In this document: piece after piece, positions 16,120 to 23,107 of the stretch | Layout of the letters: each line of letters starts with the position of its first letter | Numbering within the stretch: the first letter of the stretch is position 1 | Source: an uncultured Clostridiaceae bacterium | GTDB lineage: Bacteria > Bacillota > Clostridia > Clostridiales > Oxobacteraceae | Length of the DNA stretch: 32,871 bases | NCBI GenBank assembly: GCA_937900065.1 | Contig: CALCDS010000320.1 | Span: 1 to 32,871, forward strand | Reading direction: 5' to 3' | Position numbers and translations under genes: made by a program | The notes under the pieces: model-generated | Databases searched by the model: none | The model's input: the letters and a program-made list of their open reading frames with translations, nothing else | Told to the model about the DNA's origin: nothing

Positions 16120-16908
16120 ATGAAATGTTCAGATGCTGAAAAACTGCTTTCTGCTTATATTGACGGTACGCTAAATGATGATGATAAAGCAAAGTTTGAA
16201 GAGCATATTGATAATTGCTCGGCTTGCAGGCGGGAATACCATATTATGAATGCTATGATTGTTTCTTGCCGCAAACTTGGCGACATAGACCTTCCTGAGA
16301 ACTTCAGGCATGATCTTCACGAAAGGCTTATCAAAGAAAAACGTTTAAAAAAGAGAAGCATATATCGATTCATAGGAAAATACAAGGCTTTAGTCGCAGC
16401 ATGCCTGATGCTTGCAGTGGTGCTTGGGACTGCTGCAGGAATCGGCTTGTTTGGAGGATCCCCTAAAAGGTCTGCATCTACCGCACAAAGCCAGAAAGCA
16501 AGCGGCAGTGCCAAAGATGAGAAAATGATAAGCAACGATGCAAAGCTATTTAGCGCACCGTCATCGCCGGCATTGGATCGGAAAAGCCCGGAAAATGGCA
16601 CGGGTACTGCAAACTCTTCGGATAATTTTGTGAATGTAAATATTTCTAAGGCAGAGTATGATAAATATTCAAAAGATATAATTTCTTTTATAGAAAGTAT
16701 TGAGGGGCAGAAAATTTCATCAACACCTCTTCAATATACCATACCCAAAAAATTTACCAGCGAGTTCATAAGCAAAATGAAGGATTCATTTAAAATATAT
16801 GATGTCATGGTAACACCGGCGGATTCGGCTCCTGAAAACGATGATGCAAGACCCAAAGGTGAATCTGCTGAATACAAAGCTATCATACAGATAAATATTA
16901 ACGAGTAG
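16120..16908 (+). CDS. Membrane anti-sigma factor with N-terminal zinc-binding (zf-HC2) domain
   Basis: The 262-residue protein begins with a putative zinc-finger anti-sigma domain: CSDAEKLLSAYIDGTL then EEHIDNCSACRREY, giving the His-x3-Cys-x2-Cys motif at about residues 32-39. A single membrane span follows near residues 84-105 (LVAACLMLAVVLGTAAGIGLF). Next comes a Ser/Ala/Asp-rich low-complexity linker of about 55 residues and then an outside domain of about 90 residues (VNVNISKAEYDKYSKDI to the end) that I do not recognise. This is the RsiW-like layout in which the cytoplasmic finger holds the sigma factor. ATG 16120 is chosen because AGGGAGGG ends 6 nt upstream; the frame is open to a GTG at 16102. 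The extracytoplasmic domain probably senses the signal, but that is inference. Confidence 0.82.
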   Translation: MKCSDAEKLLSAYIDGTLNDDDKAKFEEHIDNCSACRREYHIMNAMIVSCRKLGDIDLPENFRHDLHERLIKEKRLKKRSIYRFIGKYKALVAACLMLAVVLGTAAGIGLFGGSPKRSASTAQSQKASGSAKDEKMISNDAKLFSAPSSPALDRKSPENGTGTANSSDNFVNVNISKAEYDKYSKDIISFIESIEGQKISSTPLQYTIPKKFTSEFISKMKDSFKIYDVMVTPADSAPENDDARPKGESAEYKAIIQININE

Positions 16909-16969
16909 TCGAAATCTTCCAACCGAAAGGTTTTTAATCGGATATATATGAACCATAAAATTGATGTTT

Positions 16970-17005
16970 AAAAGGAACATGTCTTAATGCAGACATGTTC
17001 CTTTT
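16970..17005 (+). terminator. Rho-independent terminator after the sigma/anti-sigma operon
   Basis: Perfect 15-bp stem AAAAGGAACATGTCT / AGACATGTTCCTTTT with the 6-nt loop TAATGC; the right arm ends in a T run. It lies 60 nt after the anti-sigma stop, separating that operon from polA. Confidence 0.85.
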
Positions 17006-17100
17006 AATTATGGATTGCACAAGAGGGAAAAATCTCAACAAAGCCGAACATCAATCCACCATGCGGCATGCAAACATGGATCATATGAATAACAGCGATA

Positions 17101-17109
17101 TGGTATAAT
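17101..17109 (+). promoter_or_regulatory. Extended -10 element, candidate polA promoter
   Basis: TGGTATAAT within ATATGGTATAATAA, the same 14-mer seen upstream of the sigma gene. It lies 54 nt before the polA start, in the terminator-bounded spacer 17006-17162. The -35 region (TCATAT, 17 bp upstream) is poor, as is common for extended -10 promoters. Confidence 0.5.
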
Positions 17110-17162
17110 AAGAGGGAATTATATAGATATAATAAATATTACATGCTTTAAAGGAGATTTTT

Positions 17163-19805
17163 ATGGAGAGGGAAAAAATAGTTATAATCGATGGAAACAG
17201 CCTTATGAATAGGGCTTTTTACGCTCTTCCGCCTTTTACGAATTCCAGCGGGGTTCATACCAATGCCGTATATGGTCTGGTAAACATGCTGTTTAAGATA
17301 GTGAATGATGAAAAACCTGACTATGTCGCTGTTGCGTTTGATAGAAAAGCTCCTACTTTCAGGCATTTGAAATATGCCGAGTACAAAGCCGGAAGGAAAA
17401 AGATGCCTCCCGAACTGAATGAGCAGTTCCCGATAGTCAAGGAAGTGCTCAAGGCGTTTAAAATAGGAATATATGAGATAGACGGATATGAGGCTGACGA
17501 CATAATAGGCACAGTCGCAGACAAATGCGGAAAGAGCATGGATGTGCTGATATATACAGGCGACAGGGACGAACTCCAGCTTGTTGGGAAAAGTACAAAA
17601 GTCGCCATAACTAAAAGGGGCATAACCGATGTTGATGTATACGGCGAGGAGGATATGCTAAAAAGGTATGGGGTGACCCCTAAACAGTTCATAGATATAA
17701 AGGGCTTGATGGGGGATCAATCCGATAATATACCGGGAGTTCCCGGAATCGGAGAGAAAACTGCAATAAAGCTCATCAAAGAATTTGGAAGCATAGAGAA
17801 CCTCATAAAGAATTCTGAATCCATAACCGGTAAAAAGGTCAAAGGCTTGATTGAAGAATATGCCGAGCAGGCATTATTCAGCAAGAAGCTATCTACAATA
17901 GTTACCGAGGTCCCTGTGGAATTCGATCTAAATGAGATAAAGATAAGGGAACCTGACACGGATAAGCTTACCGATATTTTTAAAGAGCTTGAATTTAAAA
18001 GCTTGATGGATAAAATACCGAAAAAAACAGCTCAAGAAAGCGTCCAAAGTGCCGGGATAAAGCATTGTGAAACTATCGATGCTAAAAATATCAATGCTGT
18101 CTTAAAAAAAATACATGATGCTAAAAAAGTATCGATTGTATTTGATCTAAAGGGCACGGATTTTTACAGCACCGATATAGAGGGCATCGGAATATCCCTT
18201 GATGGTGAGGAAGGGCTCTATATACCTCCCGACCACAGCATAATATATTCCCTAAGAGAATTGTTTGAGAATCCGGACATAGAAAAGATATGCCACGATG
18301 CCAAGGCCGGTTATGTTAGCCTGTATAAGCACGGCATTAGGTTAAGCGGCTTGAAATTCGATACGGCCATAGCATCCTATCTTTTGAATCCGTCTGAAAG
18401 CACATATGGTGTTGATGAGCTTACAAGAAAGTATATGAATGAGAGCATACCTTCCGAAAAGGAAGTAAAAGAGATGATGAAATCCGGCGAAGGGATGGAT
18501 ATTGCCAGGGATTATCTTTGCACAAAGGCAATTTATGTATACCGGCTCTATGATGTGCTCTCCAAAAAGCTTGAAGATGATGGAATGAAGAGATTATACG
18601 AAGATGTGGAGCATCCCCTTATTGAGGTGCTGGCATCCATGGAAATAGAGGGATTTACAGTTGATAGGAAAATACTTGAAGAGCTGTCGGGCGAGTTCGG
18701 AGATGAAATAGACATCTTGACATCACAGATATATGATCTGGCGGGTGAAGAATTTAATATAAATTCGCCGAAACAGTTGGGAACAGTGCTTTTTGAAAAG
18801 CTTGATCTTCCCGCTATAAAGAAGACCAAAACCGGATATTCCACTGATGCCGAAGTGCTTGAAAAGTTGTCCGATAAACATGAGATAGTCAAGAAGATAT
18901 TGGAATACAGGCAGATTATGAAACTAAAATCCACATATGTTGACGGACTTTTAAATATAATAAAGGAAGACAATAAGATTCATTCGACCTTTAACCAAAC
19001 CGTGACCTCCACTGGAAGGATAAGCAGCACCGAACCCAACCTTCAGAATATACCGGTCAGGCTTGAGTTGGGCAGGCGCATAAGAAAAGTATTTGTGCCT
19101 TCAAACGATGATTTTCTGATATTATCTGCGGATTATTCACAGATAGAACTTAGGGTTTTAGCACATATTGCAGGCGATCCGAATCTTATTGATGCATTTT
19201 ATAAAAAACTCGATATACATAAAAAGACTGCATCAGAAGTATTCAACGTTCCACTTGAGGATGTGACCCCTCTTATGAGAAGCAGAGCCAAAGCTGTAAA
19301 TTTTGGAATCATTTATGGCATAAGCGATTATGGATTGTCAAGAGGTCTTCATATAAGCAGGAAGGAAGCAAAATTGTATATCGACAGTTATCTTAACAGA
19401 TACAGCGGCGTAAAAAAATACATGGACGAGATAGTCAAGAAAGCCAAAAAAGACGGCTTTGTCACAACGATATTAAACCGCAGAAGATATATACCTGAAA
19501 TAAAATCTTCAAATTTTAATGTGCGCTCATTTGGTGAAAGGCTGGCCATGAATACTCCGATACAGGGAAGCGCGGCCGATATAATAAAGATTGCAATGGT
19601 TAGGGTCTATAAAGCATTGAAAAAGAGAAAACTCAAATCAAAGCTCATATTGCAGGTACACGATGAGTTGATACTTGAAGTCTCAAAGGATGAAATGGAT
19701 GAGGTCTCAACTATAGTGAAGGATGGAATGGAAAATGCAATGAAGCTTGACGTGCCGCTTGTTGTCGATATAAATACAGGCCGTAACTGGTTTGAGGCCA
19801 AATAG
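17163..19805 (+). CDS. polA: DNA polymerase I
   Basis: The 880-residue protein has the three PolA domains in order. The 5' nuclease (1-~290) shows IIDGNSLMNRAFYA, AFDRKAPTFRH, GYEADDIIGT, YTGDRDELQL and the helix-hairpin-helix GDQSDNIPGVPGIGEKTA. The middle domain (~310-500) is a 3'-5' exonuclease fold, but its metal-ligand residues look lost: FDLKGT replaces the Asp-x-Glu motif, and the later aspartates are absent at HDAKAGY and LCTKAIYVY. The polymerase domain has motif A DYSQIELRVLAHIAGD (about 656), motif B RSRAKAVNFGIIYG (about 706) and motif C QVHDELILE (about 830). It should therefore fill and nick-translate but not proofread, as in other Gram-positive PolA proteins. The start ATG has AAAGGAG upstream. 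coaE begins 8 nt after the stop. Confidence 0.96.
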   Translation: MEREKIVIIDGNSLMNRAFYALPPFTNSSGVHTNAVYGLVNMLFKIVNDEKPDYVAVAFDRKAPTFRHLKYAEYKAGRKKMPPELNEQFPIVKEVLKAFKIGIYEIDGYEADDIIGTVADKCGKSMDVLIYTGDRDELQLVGKSTKVAITKRGITDVDVYGEEDMLKRYGVTPKQFIDIKGLMGDQSDNIPGVPGIGEKTAIKLIKEFGSIENLIKNSESITGKKVKGLIEEYAEQALFSKKLSTIVTEVPVEFDLNEIKIREPDTDKLTDIFKELEFKSLMDKIPKKTAQESVQSAGIKHCETIDAKNINAVLKKIHDAKKVSIVFDLKGTDFYSTDIEGIGISLDGEEGLYIPPDHSIIYSLRELFENPDIEKICHDAKAGYVSLYKHGIRLSGLKFDTAIASYLLNPSESTYGVDELTRKYMNESIPSEKEVKEMMKSGEGMDIARDYLCTKAIYVYRLYDVLSKKLEDDGMKRLYEDVEHPLIEVLASMEIEGFTVDRKILEELSGEFGDEIDILTSQIYDLAGEEFNINSPKQLGTVLFEKLDLPAIKKTKTGYSTDAEVLEKLSDKHEIVKKILEYRQIMKLKSTYVDGLLNIIKEDNKIHSTFNQTVTSTGRISSTEPNLQNIPVRLELGRRIRKVFVPSNDDFLILSADYSQIELRVLAHIAGDPNLIDAFYKKLDIHKKTASEVFNVPLEDVTPLMRSRAKAVNFGIIYGISDYGLSRGLHISRKEAKLYIDSYLNRYSGVKKYMDEIVKKAKKDGFVTTILNRRRYIPEIKSSNFNVRSFGERLAMNTPIQGSAADIIKIAMVRVYKALKKRKLKSKLILQVHDELILEVSKDEMDEVSTIVKDGMENAMKLDVPLVVDINTGRNWFEAK

Positions 19806-19813
19806 GAGCAGCC

Positions 19814-20422
19814 ATGAAAGTTATAGGATTGACAGGCGGTATTGCCACCGGAAAGAGTACTGTTTCAGGAATGCTTGCAAAATTGGGAGCAGAGATAATA
19901 GATGCAGATAAGATAGCACGTGGAGTCGTAGAGCCCGGCCAAAGATGCCTGGATATGATTGCGGCAAAGTTTGGAAAGAACGTGCTCAAGAGCGATGGTA
20001 CGCTTGACCGAAAAAAGCTAGGCTCGATCGTTTTCAGCGATAAGAGGAAGTTAAAATTGCTGAATGACATTACCCATCCTGAGATAAGAAAAATTATAGA
20101 ACAAAGGTTGAAAAGTATTGAGACGAATGGGAAAAGTGATGCTGTTGTTGTAGATGCTGCCGTATTGATCGAATCCGGCATGGATGATATGGTAGATGAG
20201 GTGTGGCTGGTTTATGTGGATGATGACATACAGCTTGAAAGGCTCAAAAAAAGGGACAATATAACCGATGAGGAAGCCGCAGTGAGGATATCGTCCCAGA
20301 TGCCCTTCTCACAGAAGATGCATCATGCCGATTGCATAATAGACAACTCAAAAACCATTGAACATACTAAAGAGCAGGTTGAGAAATTATGGAGTGAACT
20401 GTTTCAAAAAAAGAGCAGATGA
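19814..20422 (+). CDS. coaE: Dephospho-CoA kinase CoaE
   Basis: CoaE phosphorylates the 3'-hydroxyl of dephospho-CoA, the last step of coenzyme A synthesis. The P-loop GGIATGKST spans residues 8-16 after IGLTG. IIDADKIARGVVEPGQ, ITHPEIRKIIE and VVDAAVLIESGMDDMVDEVWLVYVD follow, and a C-terminal lid-like RLKKRDNITDEEAAVRISSQM completes the family pattern. The protein is 202 residues, the usual length. It lies 8 nt after polA with a ribosome site in the polA end (TAGGAGC), a polA-coaE linkage common in Firmicutes. Confidence 0.96.
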   Translation: MKVIGLTGGIATGKSTVSGMLAKLGAEIIDADKIARGVVEPGQRCLDMIAAKFGKNVLKSDGTLDRKKLGSIVFSDKRKLKLLNDITHPEIRKIIEQRLKSIETNGKSDAVVVDAAVLIESGMDDMVDEVWLVYVDDDIQLERLKKRDNITDEEAAVRISSQMPFSQKMHHADCIIDNSKTIEHTKEQVEKLWSELFQKKSR

Positions 20423-20455
20423 TGCATCATGCCTTATTGAAGCTTTATGATGCAT
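20422..20455 (+). promoter_or_regulatory. Hairpin between coaE and the lytic transglycosylase gene
   Basis: Inverted repeat ATGCATCAT / ATGATGCAT (9 bp, 16-nt loop) fills the spacer. There is no T run, so it is unlikely to be a full terminator; it could stabilise or attenuate the mRNA before the downstream ribosome site GGAGGG at 20463. Confidence 0.4.
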
Positions 20456-20474
20456 GGTAACTGGAGGGAAACCG

Positions 20475-21056
20475 TTGTTTTCAAAGTTCAAAATAAAATT
20501 TATATTTATCGTGTTGATTGCAGCAGCCGTTGCAATTTTGATATGGCAACATAAGCGTATAATCAGTTCTTTCTATCCTTTGAAATACAATGATTTGATA
20601 ATAAAGTATTCAAGCGAATACGGGATTGATCCGTATTTGGTAAGTGCTCTGATAAATGTTGAAAGCCATTATAATCCGAAAGCACAGTCCCATAAGGATG
20701 CAAAGGGGCTCATGCAGGTAACCCCTCAAACAGGCAAATGGGCAGCTCAAAGCCTGTCGATCGACAGGTTTGATGATACAATGCTTTTTAATCCTGAAGT
20801 CAACATAAAGATAGGCTGCTGGTATTTATATAATTTGAGCCGCGAGTTTGATATATCTCCCTCAAATACCGATTATGTGGTGCTTTTGGCGGCCTACAAC
20901 GGAGGAAGCGGGAATGTGCGCAAATGGCTTGGCAATAGAGAATACAGCATGACTGGCACCGAGCTTGACAAGATACCTTTCAAAGAGACCGACAGATATG
21001 TAAGAATGGTGCTTATAAATTATAAAATATATAGATGGCTTTATCCAAAGTTTTAA
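20475..21056 (+). CDS. Membrane-anchored lytic transglycosylase, SLT (GH23) domain
   Basis: The 193-residue protein has a short cytoplasmic start, one membrane span at about residues 8-24 (IKFIFIVLIAAAVAILIW) and an external soluble-lytic-transglycosylase domain. That domain shows SEYGIDPYLVSALINVESHYNP, with the likely catalytic Glu63, then SHKDAKGLMQVTPQTG, NIKIGCWYLYNLS, LLAAYNGGSGNVRKWL and ETDRYVRMVLINY. Such enzymes cleave peptidoglycan glycan strands to 1,6-anhydromuramyl ends. The TTG at 20475 is chosen because GGAGGG ends 6 nt upstream; ATG 20454 in frame would add 7 residues and lies in a hairpin without a site. It follows polA-coaE and is probably cotranscribed with them. Function in growth, sporulation or germination is not distinguishable. 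Confidence 0.9.
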   Translation: MFSKFKIKFIFIVLIAAAVAILIWQHKRIISSFYPLKYNDLIIKYSSEYGIDPYLVSALINVESHYNPKAQSHKDAKGLMQVTPQTGKWAAQSLSIDRFDDTMLFNPEVNIKIGCWYLYNLSREFDISPSNTDYVVLLAAYNGGSGNVRKWLGNREYSMTGTELDKIPFKETDRYVRMVLINYKIYRWLYPKF

Positions 21057-21061
21057 CAATG

Positions 21062-21088
21062 ATGTTGATTTTGAGCAATCTTGTTCAC
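21062..21088. repeat. Partial copy of the mreD-mrdA inverted-repeat element
   Basis: ATGTTGATTTTGAGCAATC (21062-21080) is identical to 28366-28384. The overlapping ATCTTGTTCAC (21078-21088) is the exact reverse complement of 28394-28404 within the same element. The arrangement looks like a shortened or rearranged copy, lacking the right arm. It lies 5 nt after the transglycosylase stop. Confidence 0.6.
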
Positions 21089-21133
21089 CCGTTCGTACTT
21101 TTTAAGTTATAAGTTTGCTATCCATATAAATAT

Positions 21134-21172
21134 AATCACGACATGTAAATAAAGTGCCGTGATTTGTTTTTT
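21134..21172 (+). terminator. Probable terminator after polA-coaE-transglycosylase
   Basis: AATCACGACA / TGCCGTGATT form a 10-bp stem with one A-C mismatch and an 11-nt loop, followed by TTGTTTTTTG. It lies about 80 nt after the transglycosylase stop. Confidence 0.7.
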
Positions 21173-21389
21173 GTGATGCAAGGTTCCTGCAATGCCTAAG
21201 TTTTTCATGTCATATAAAAGTTAAGCTGTGCTCCTCATCTTTTTATGAAGGAAAATCAAGATTTATATAGAATTTATATTGTATTATAATTTAGTGCATT
21301 CGTTAGGTAGAGCCTGCAGTAAAAAGCGGATTTTAAGCCTGCTAATGAAGCATGGTATGGATTTAGTGTAGAAGGATTGCGGTGATGAT

Positions 21390-21914
21390 ATGTTGTCTTT
21401 ATATATAAAAGATAAAAGCCTCATAATCAAGGATGTGGATAAGGGACAGATTGCCCAAATAGCAGAATGGTTTAATGGCAGAGAAAAAGAGCATTATAGG
21501 TATGCTATGGGTATGGACGGTCCTGTAAAATATGAGGATCTGCATGAAAAGTATCTTGAATCCCTCGTAAGTGTCAGCGAATTTTTCCTGAGCGTCAATT
21601 TGGATGACGTGCTTGTGGGTTTTGTAAAAGGAAGGCTGGACTATCGCAACGAAGGGGAAATATGGATAATGGCAATACTTATAGATAAAAAGTTTCAAAA
21701 CCAGGGAATAGGCAAAAGGATAATAAAGCTCATAATGCGAGAATCCGCTGAAAGATTTGGAATAAAAACATTTTATGCAGGCATAGTCGAGGACAACAAG
21801 CAGGGTATGGCTTTCTGGAAAAGTCTCAAATTCTGTGAATACAGGCAGTCAAAGGGATATTTCACACTTCACAATAAAAGCCGTGACTTGATGATAATGT
21901 ACAGGAAAATATGA
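21390..21914 (+). CDS. GNAT-family N-acetyltransferase
   Basis: The 174-residue protein has the GNAT acetyl-CoA site: strand IWIMAILIDKKF (about residues 91-102) followed by QNQGIGKRIIKLIM, the (Q/R)-x-x-G-x-G/A loop, then the second conserved strand FYAGIVEDNKQGMAFWKSLKF typical of motif B. The N-terminal third (KDVDKGQIAQIAEWF) is a normal substrate-binding arm. The substrate cannot be inferred; protein N-terminal, ribosomal, polyamine and antibiotic acetylation are all possible. ATG 21390 is the only reasonable start, with a GAAGGA 13 nt and a GGTGAT 3 nt upstream, so initiation may be weak. It stands alone between spacers and is probably monocistronic. Confidence 0.82.
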   Translation: MLSLYIKDKSLIIKDVDKGQIAQIAEWFNGREKEHYRYAMGMDGPVKYEDLHEKYLESLVSVSEFFLSVNLDDVLVGFVKGRLDYRNEGEIWIMAILIDKKFQNQGIGKRIIKLIMRESAERFGIKTFYAGIVEDNKQGMAFWKSLKFCEYRQSKGYFTLHNKSRDLMIMYRKI

Positions 21915-22365
21915 TTGGGCTTGTTAAACAGTATTATTGATTTTTAGATGATGAAATGCAAAGCCTGTGGCAATCATTTTTGGATTCTTGTCCGATTCTT
22001 TTCATATATTATGGGCCATGTTAAATATAATGGTATTATGAAGAATATTGAAGGCATGGATTAAAACCAAGGCTATGTTAAAGTGCTTTGTTAAACAGTG
22101 CAAAGGCAAAATATAATCTCAAATTCAAGGAATGCGGCAAACTGCAAATTAAAAGGGCAACAACAACTTAAACCAACGGCTTTATACTATTATTAATATT
22201 GAGCAAACACATCGGCTGTAAATATAGTATTTTATCAAGGCCGATATGTTATATATAAAGCTGGACTTTGGGAGGCAGTATGTGATTATCCCGCGGGAGG
22301 GCGGTATGGGTATTTTACCCCATGTTCTTTTACAACTCCTTAAAGCCGCTAAAGGAGTGTTTGTT
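21915..22365 (+). other. Long AT-rich spacer and leader of the NlpC/P60 gene
   Basis: There is no convincing gene. A weak two-part hairpin starting in the acetyltransferase stop (TGATTG...GGCTT with AAGCC...CAATCA, then TTTTT, to 21981) may end that transcript. TTGTTAAACAGT occurs twice (21921-21932 and 22088-22099). TGGTATTAT at 22031-22039 is an extended -10 candidate. From 22209 there are nested hairpins (ATCGGC/GCCGAT, GGGTA/TACCC), ending in a hairpin that covers the ribosome site. I do not recognise a known riboswitch class; c-di-AMP, which controls many hydrolase genes, does not fit by eye. Confidence 0.5.
22335..22358 (+). promoter_or_regulatory. Hairpin sequestering the NlpC/P60 ribosome binding site
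   Basis: ACTCCTT (22335-22341) pairs perfectly with AAGGAGT (22352-22358), a 7-bp stem over a 10-nt loop. The right arm is the AAAGGAG ribosome site 8 nt before ATG 22366. The loop contains GCCGCT, which can also pair with GGCGGT at 22299-22304. An on/off translational switch is possible; the ligand or trigger is unknown. Confidence 0.5.
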
Positions 22366-22926
22366 ATGAATGCAATTGCCAAGAAAGTATTTATTCTTGC
22401 CGCATTTTCTTTGGTGTTAATATGCATTTTCCATATGGACCAGGCTTTTGCAGCATCAAAGTCATCTTCTAAAATCGCTTGCAAGCGTTCAAGCAATGTT
22501 TCATATAAAAGAAAATATAAGGTTGCTTCAAGAAGCATGGTTTCTTCTGCAAATAAAGTGGATTCGAATAGCATAATCCGTTATGCAAAGAACTACCTTG
22601 GAACCAGATATGTCTACGGGGGTTCAGGACCCGGTGCATTTGACTGTTCAGGCTTTACCAGATACGTTATGGGCAGGTTTGGGATAGACTTACCTCATTG
22701 TTCATATGATCAGTTTTCATATGGAGTGATAGTATCAATGGAAGGTTTGAAACAGGGGGATTTGATATATTTCGCAACATCAGGCGGAAATATGATCTCT
22801 CATGTAGGCATATATATAGGGGACGGCTATTTTATACATGCATCGTTGCAAGGTGTGGAGATAAGCAGCCTTGGCAGCAGTTATTACAGCAGCAGATATG
22901 TGGCAGCAACAAGATTGATAACTTAA
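22366..22926 (+). CDS. Secreted NlpC/P60-family peptidoglycan endopeptidase
   Basis: The 186-residue protein starts with a classic signal peptide: AKK, a hydrophobic core VFILAAFSLVLICIF and a probable cleavage after AFA (residue 29). A basic, Ser-rich segment of about 35 residues follows, then one NlpC/P60 domain. The predicted catalytic Cys94 lies in FDCSGFTRYV, His146 in ISHVGIYIGDGYF and the third polar residue His158 in FIHAS. GDLIYF precedes the first His, as usual. These enzymes cut peptide stems of the cell wall (often D-Glu to diamino acid bonds). No separate wall-binding domain is visible. Start ATG 22366 is fixed by the signal peptide and AAAGGAG 8 nt upstream; an upstream in-frame ATG at 22246 would bury the signal. 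A terminator follows directly. Confidence 0.93.
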   Translation: MNAIAKKVFILAAFSLVLICIFHMDQAFAASKSSSKIACKRSSNVSYKRKYKVASRSMVSSANKVDSNSIIRYAKNYLGTRYVYGGSGPGAFDCSGFTRYVMGRFGIDLPHCSYDQFSYGVIVSMEGLKQGDLIYFATSGGNMISHVGIYIGDGYFIHASLQGVEISSLGSSYYSSRYVAATRLIT

Positions 22927-22960
22927 AGCTGATGTGTTTGTTTGCTTTAAGTTGTATGGG

Positions 22961-23002
22961 AAGTTTCCCCGCCTTAAGTTTTAAGGCGGGGAAACTTCAT
23001 TT
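22961..23002 (+). terminator. Strong terminator after the NlpC/P60 gene
   Basis: Perfect 17-bp stem AAGTTTCCCCGCCTTAA / TTAAGGCGGGGAAACTT with a 3-nt loop (GTT), followed by CATTTTTAT. This is one of the two longest perfect stems in the window. Confidence 0.92.
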
Positions 23003-23061
23003 TTATACCATGATTTAAAAATAATAAATGAGAGATGCAGCGTCGCTATGACGATTCAATA

Positions 23062-23070
23062 TGGTAAAAT
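23062..23070 (+). promoter_or_regulatory. Extended -10 element, candidate promoter of the SPOR-domain gene
   Basis: TGGTAAAAT, in the context ATATGGTAAAAT, lies 38 nt before the ATG at 23108. It resembles the ATATGGTATAATA sites upstream of polA and the sigma gene. No clear -35 is seen. The spacer 23003-23107 follows a strong terminator, so a promoter is expected here. Confidence 0.4.
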
Positions 23071-23107
23071 TAGGTTATAAAGAATGCTTGATCTGGAGGG
23101 TTGATGC

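Larger units (their letters stand above)
21057..21389. other. Intergenic spacer with repeat fragment, terminator and promoter-like site
   Basis: No open reading frame of note. In order it holds a 19-nt sequence shared with the mreD-mrdA spacer (21062-21080), a terminator hairpin (21134-21164 plus T run), AT-rich sequence, and TATAAT at 21285-21290, a candidate -10 for the acetyltransferase gene 100 nt downstream. A TTTATA 17 bp upstream is a weak -35. Confidence 0.6.

Noticed and set aside
22246..22365. Upstream in-frame extension of the NlpC/P60 protein (start at 22246)
   Set aside because: It would place 40 residues before a clear signal peptide and would translate through the hairpin region; ATG 22366 has a proper ribosome site.
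22209..22366. c-di-AMP (ydaO) riboswitch upstream of the hydrolase gene
   Set aside because: The conserved sequence blocks I remember for that class are not present, although the leader is structured.
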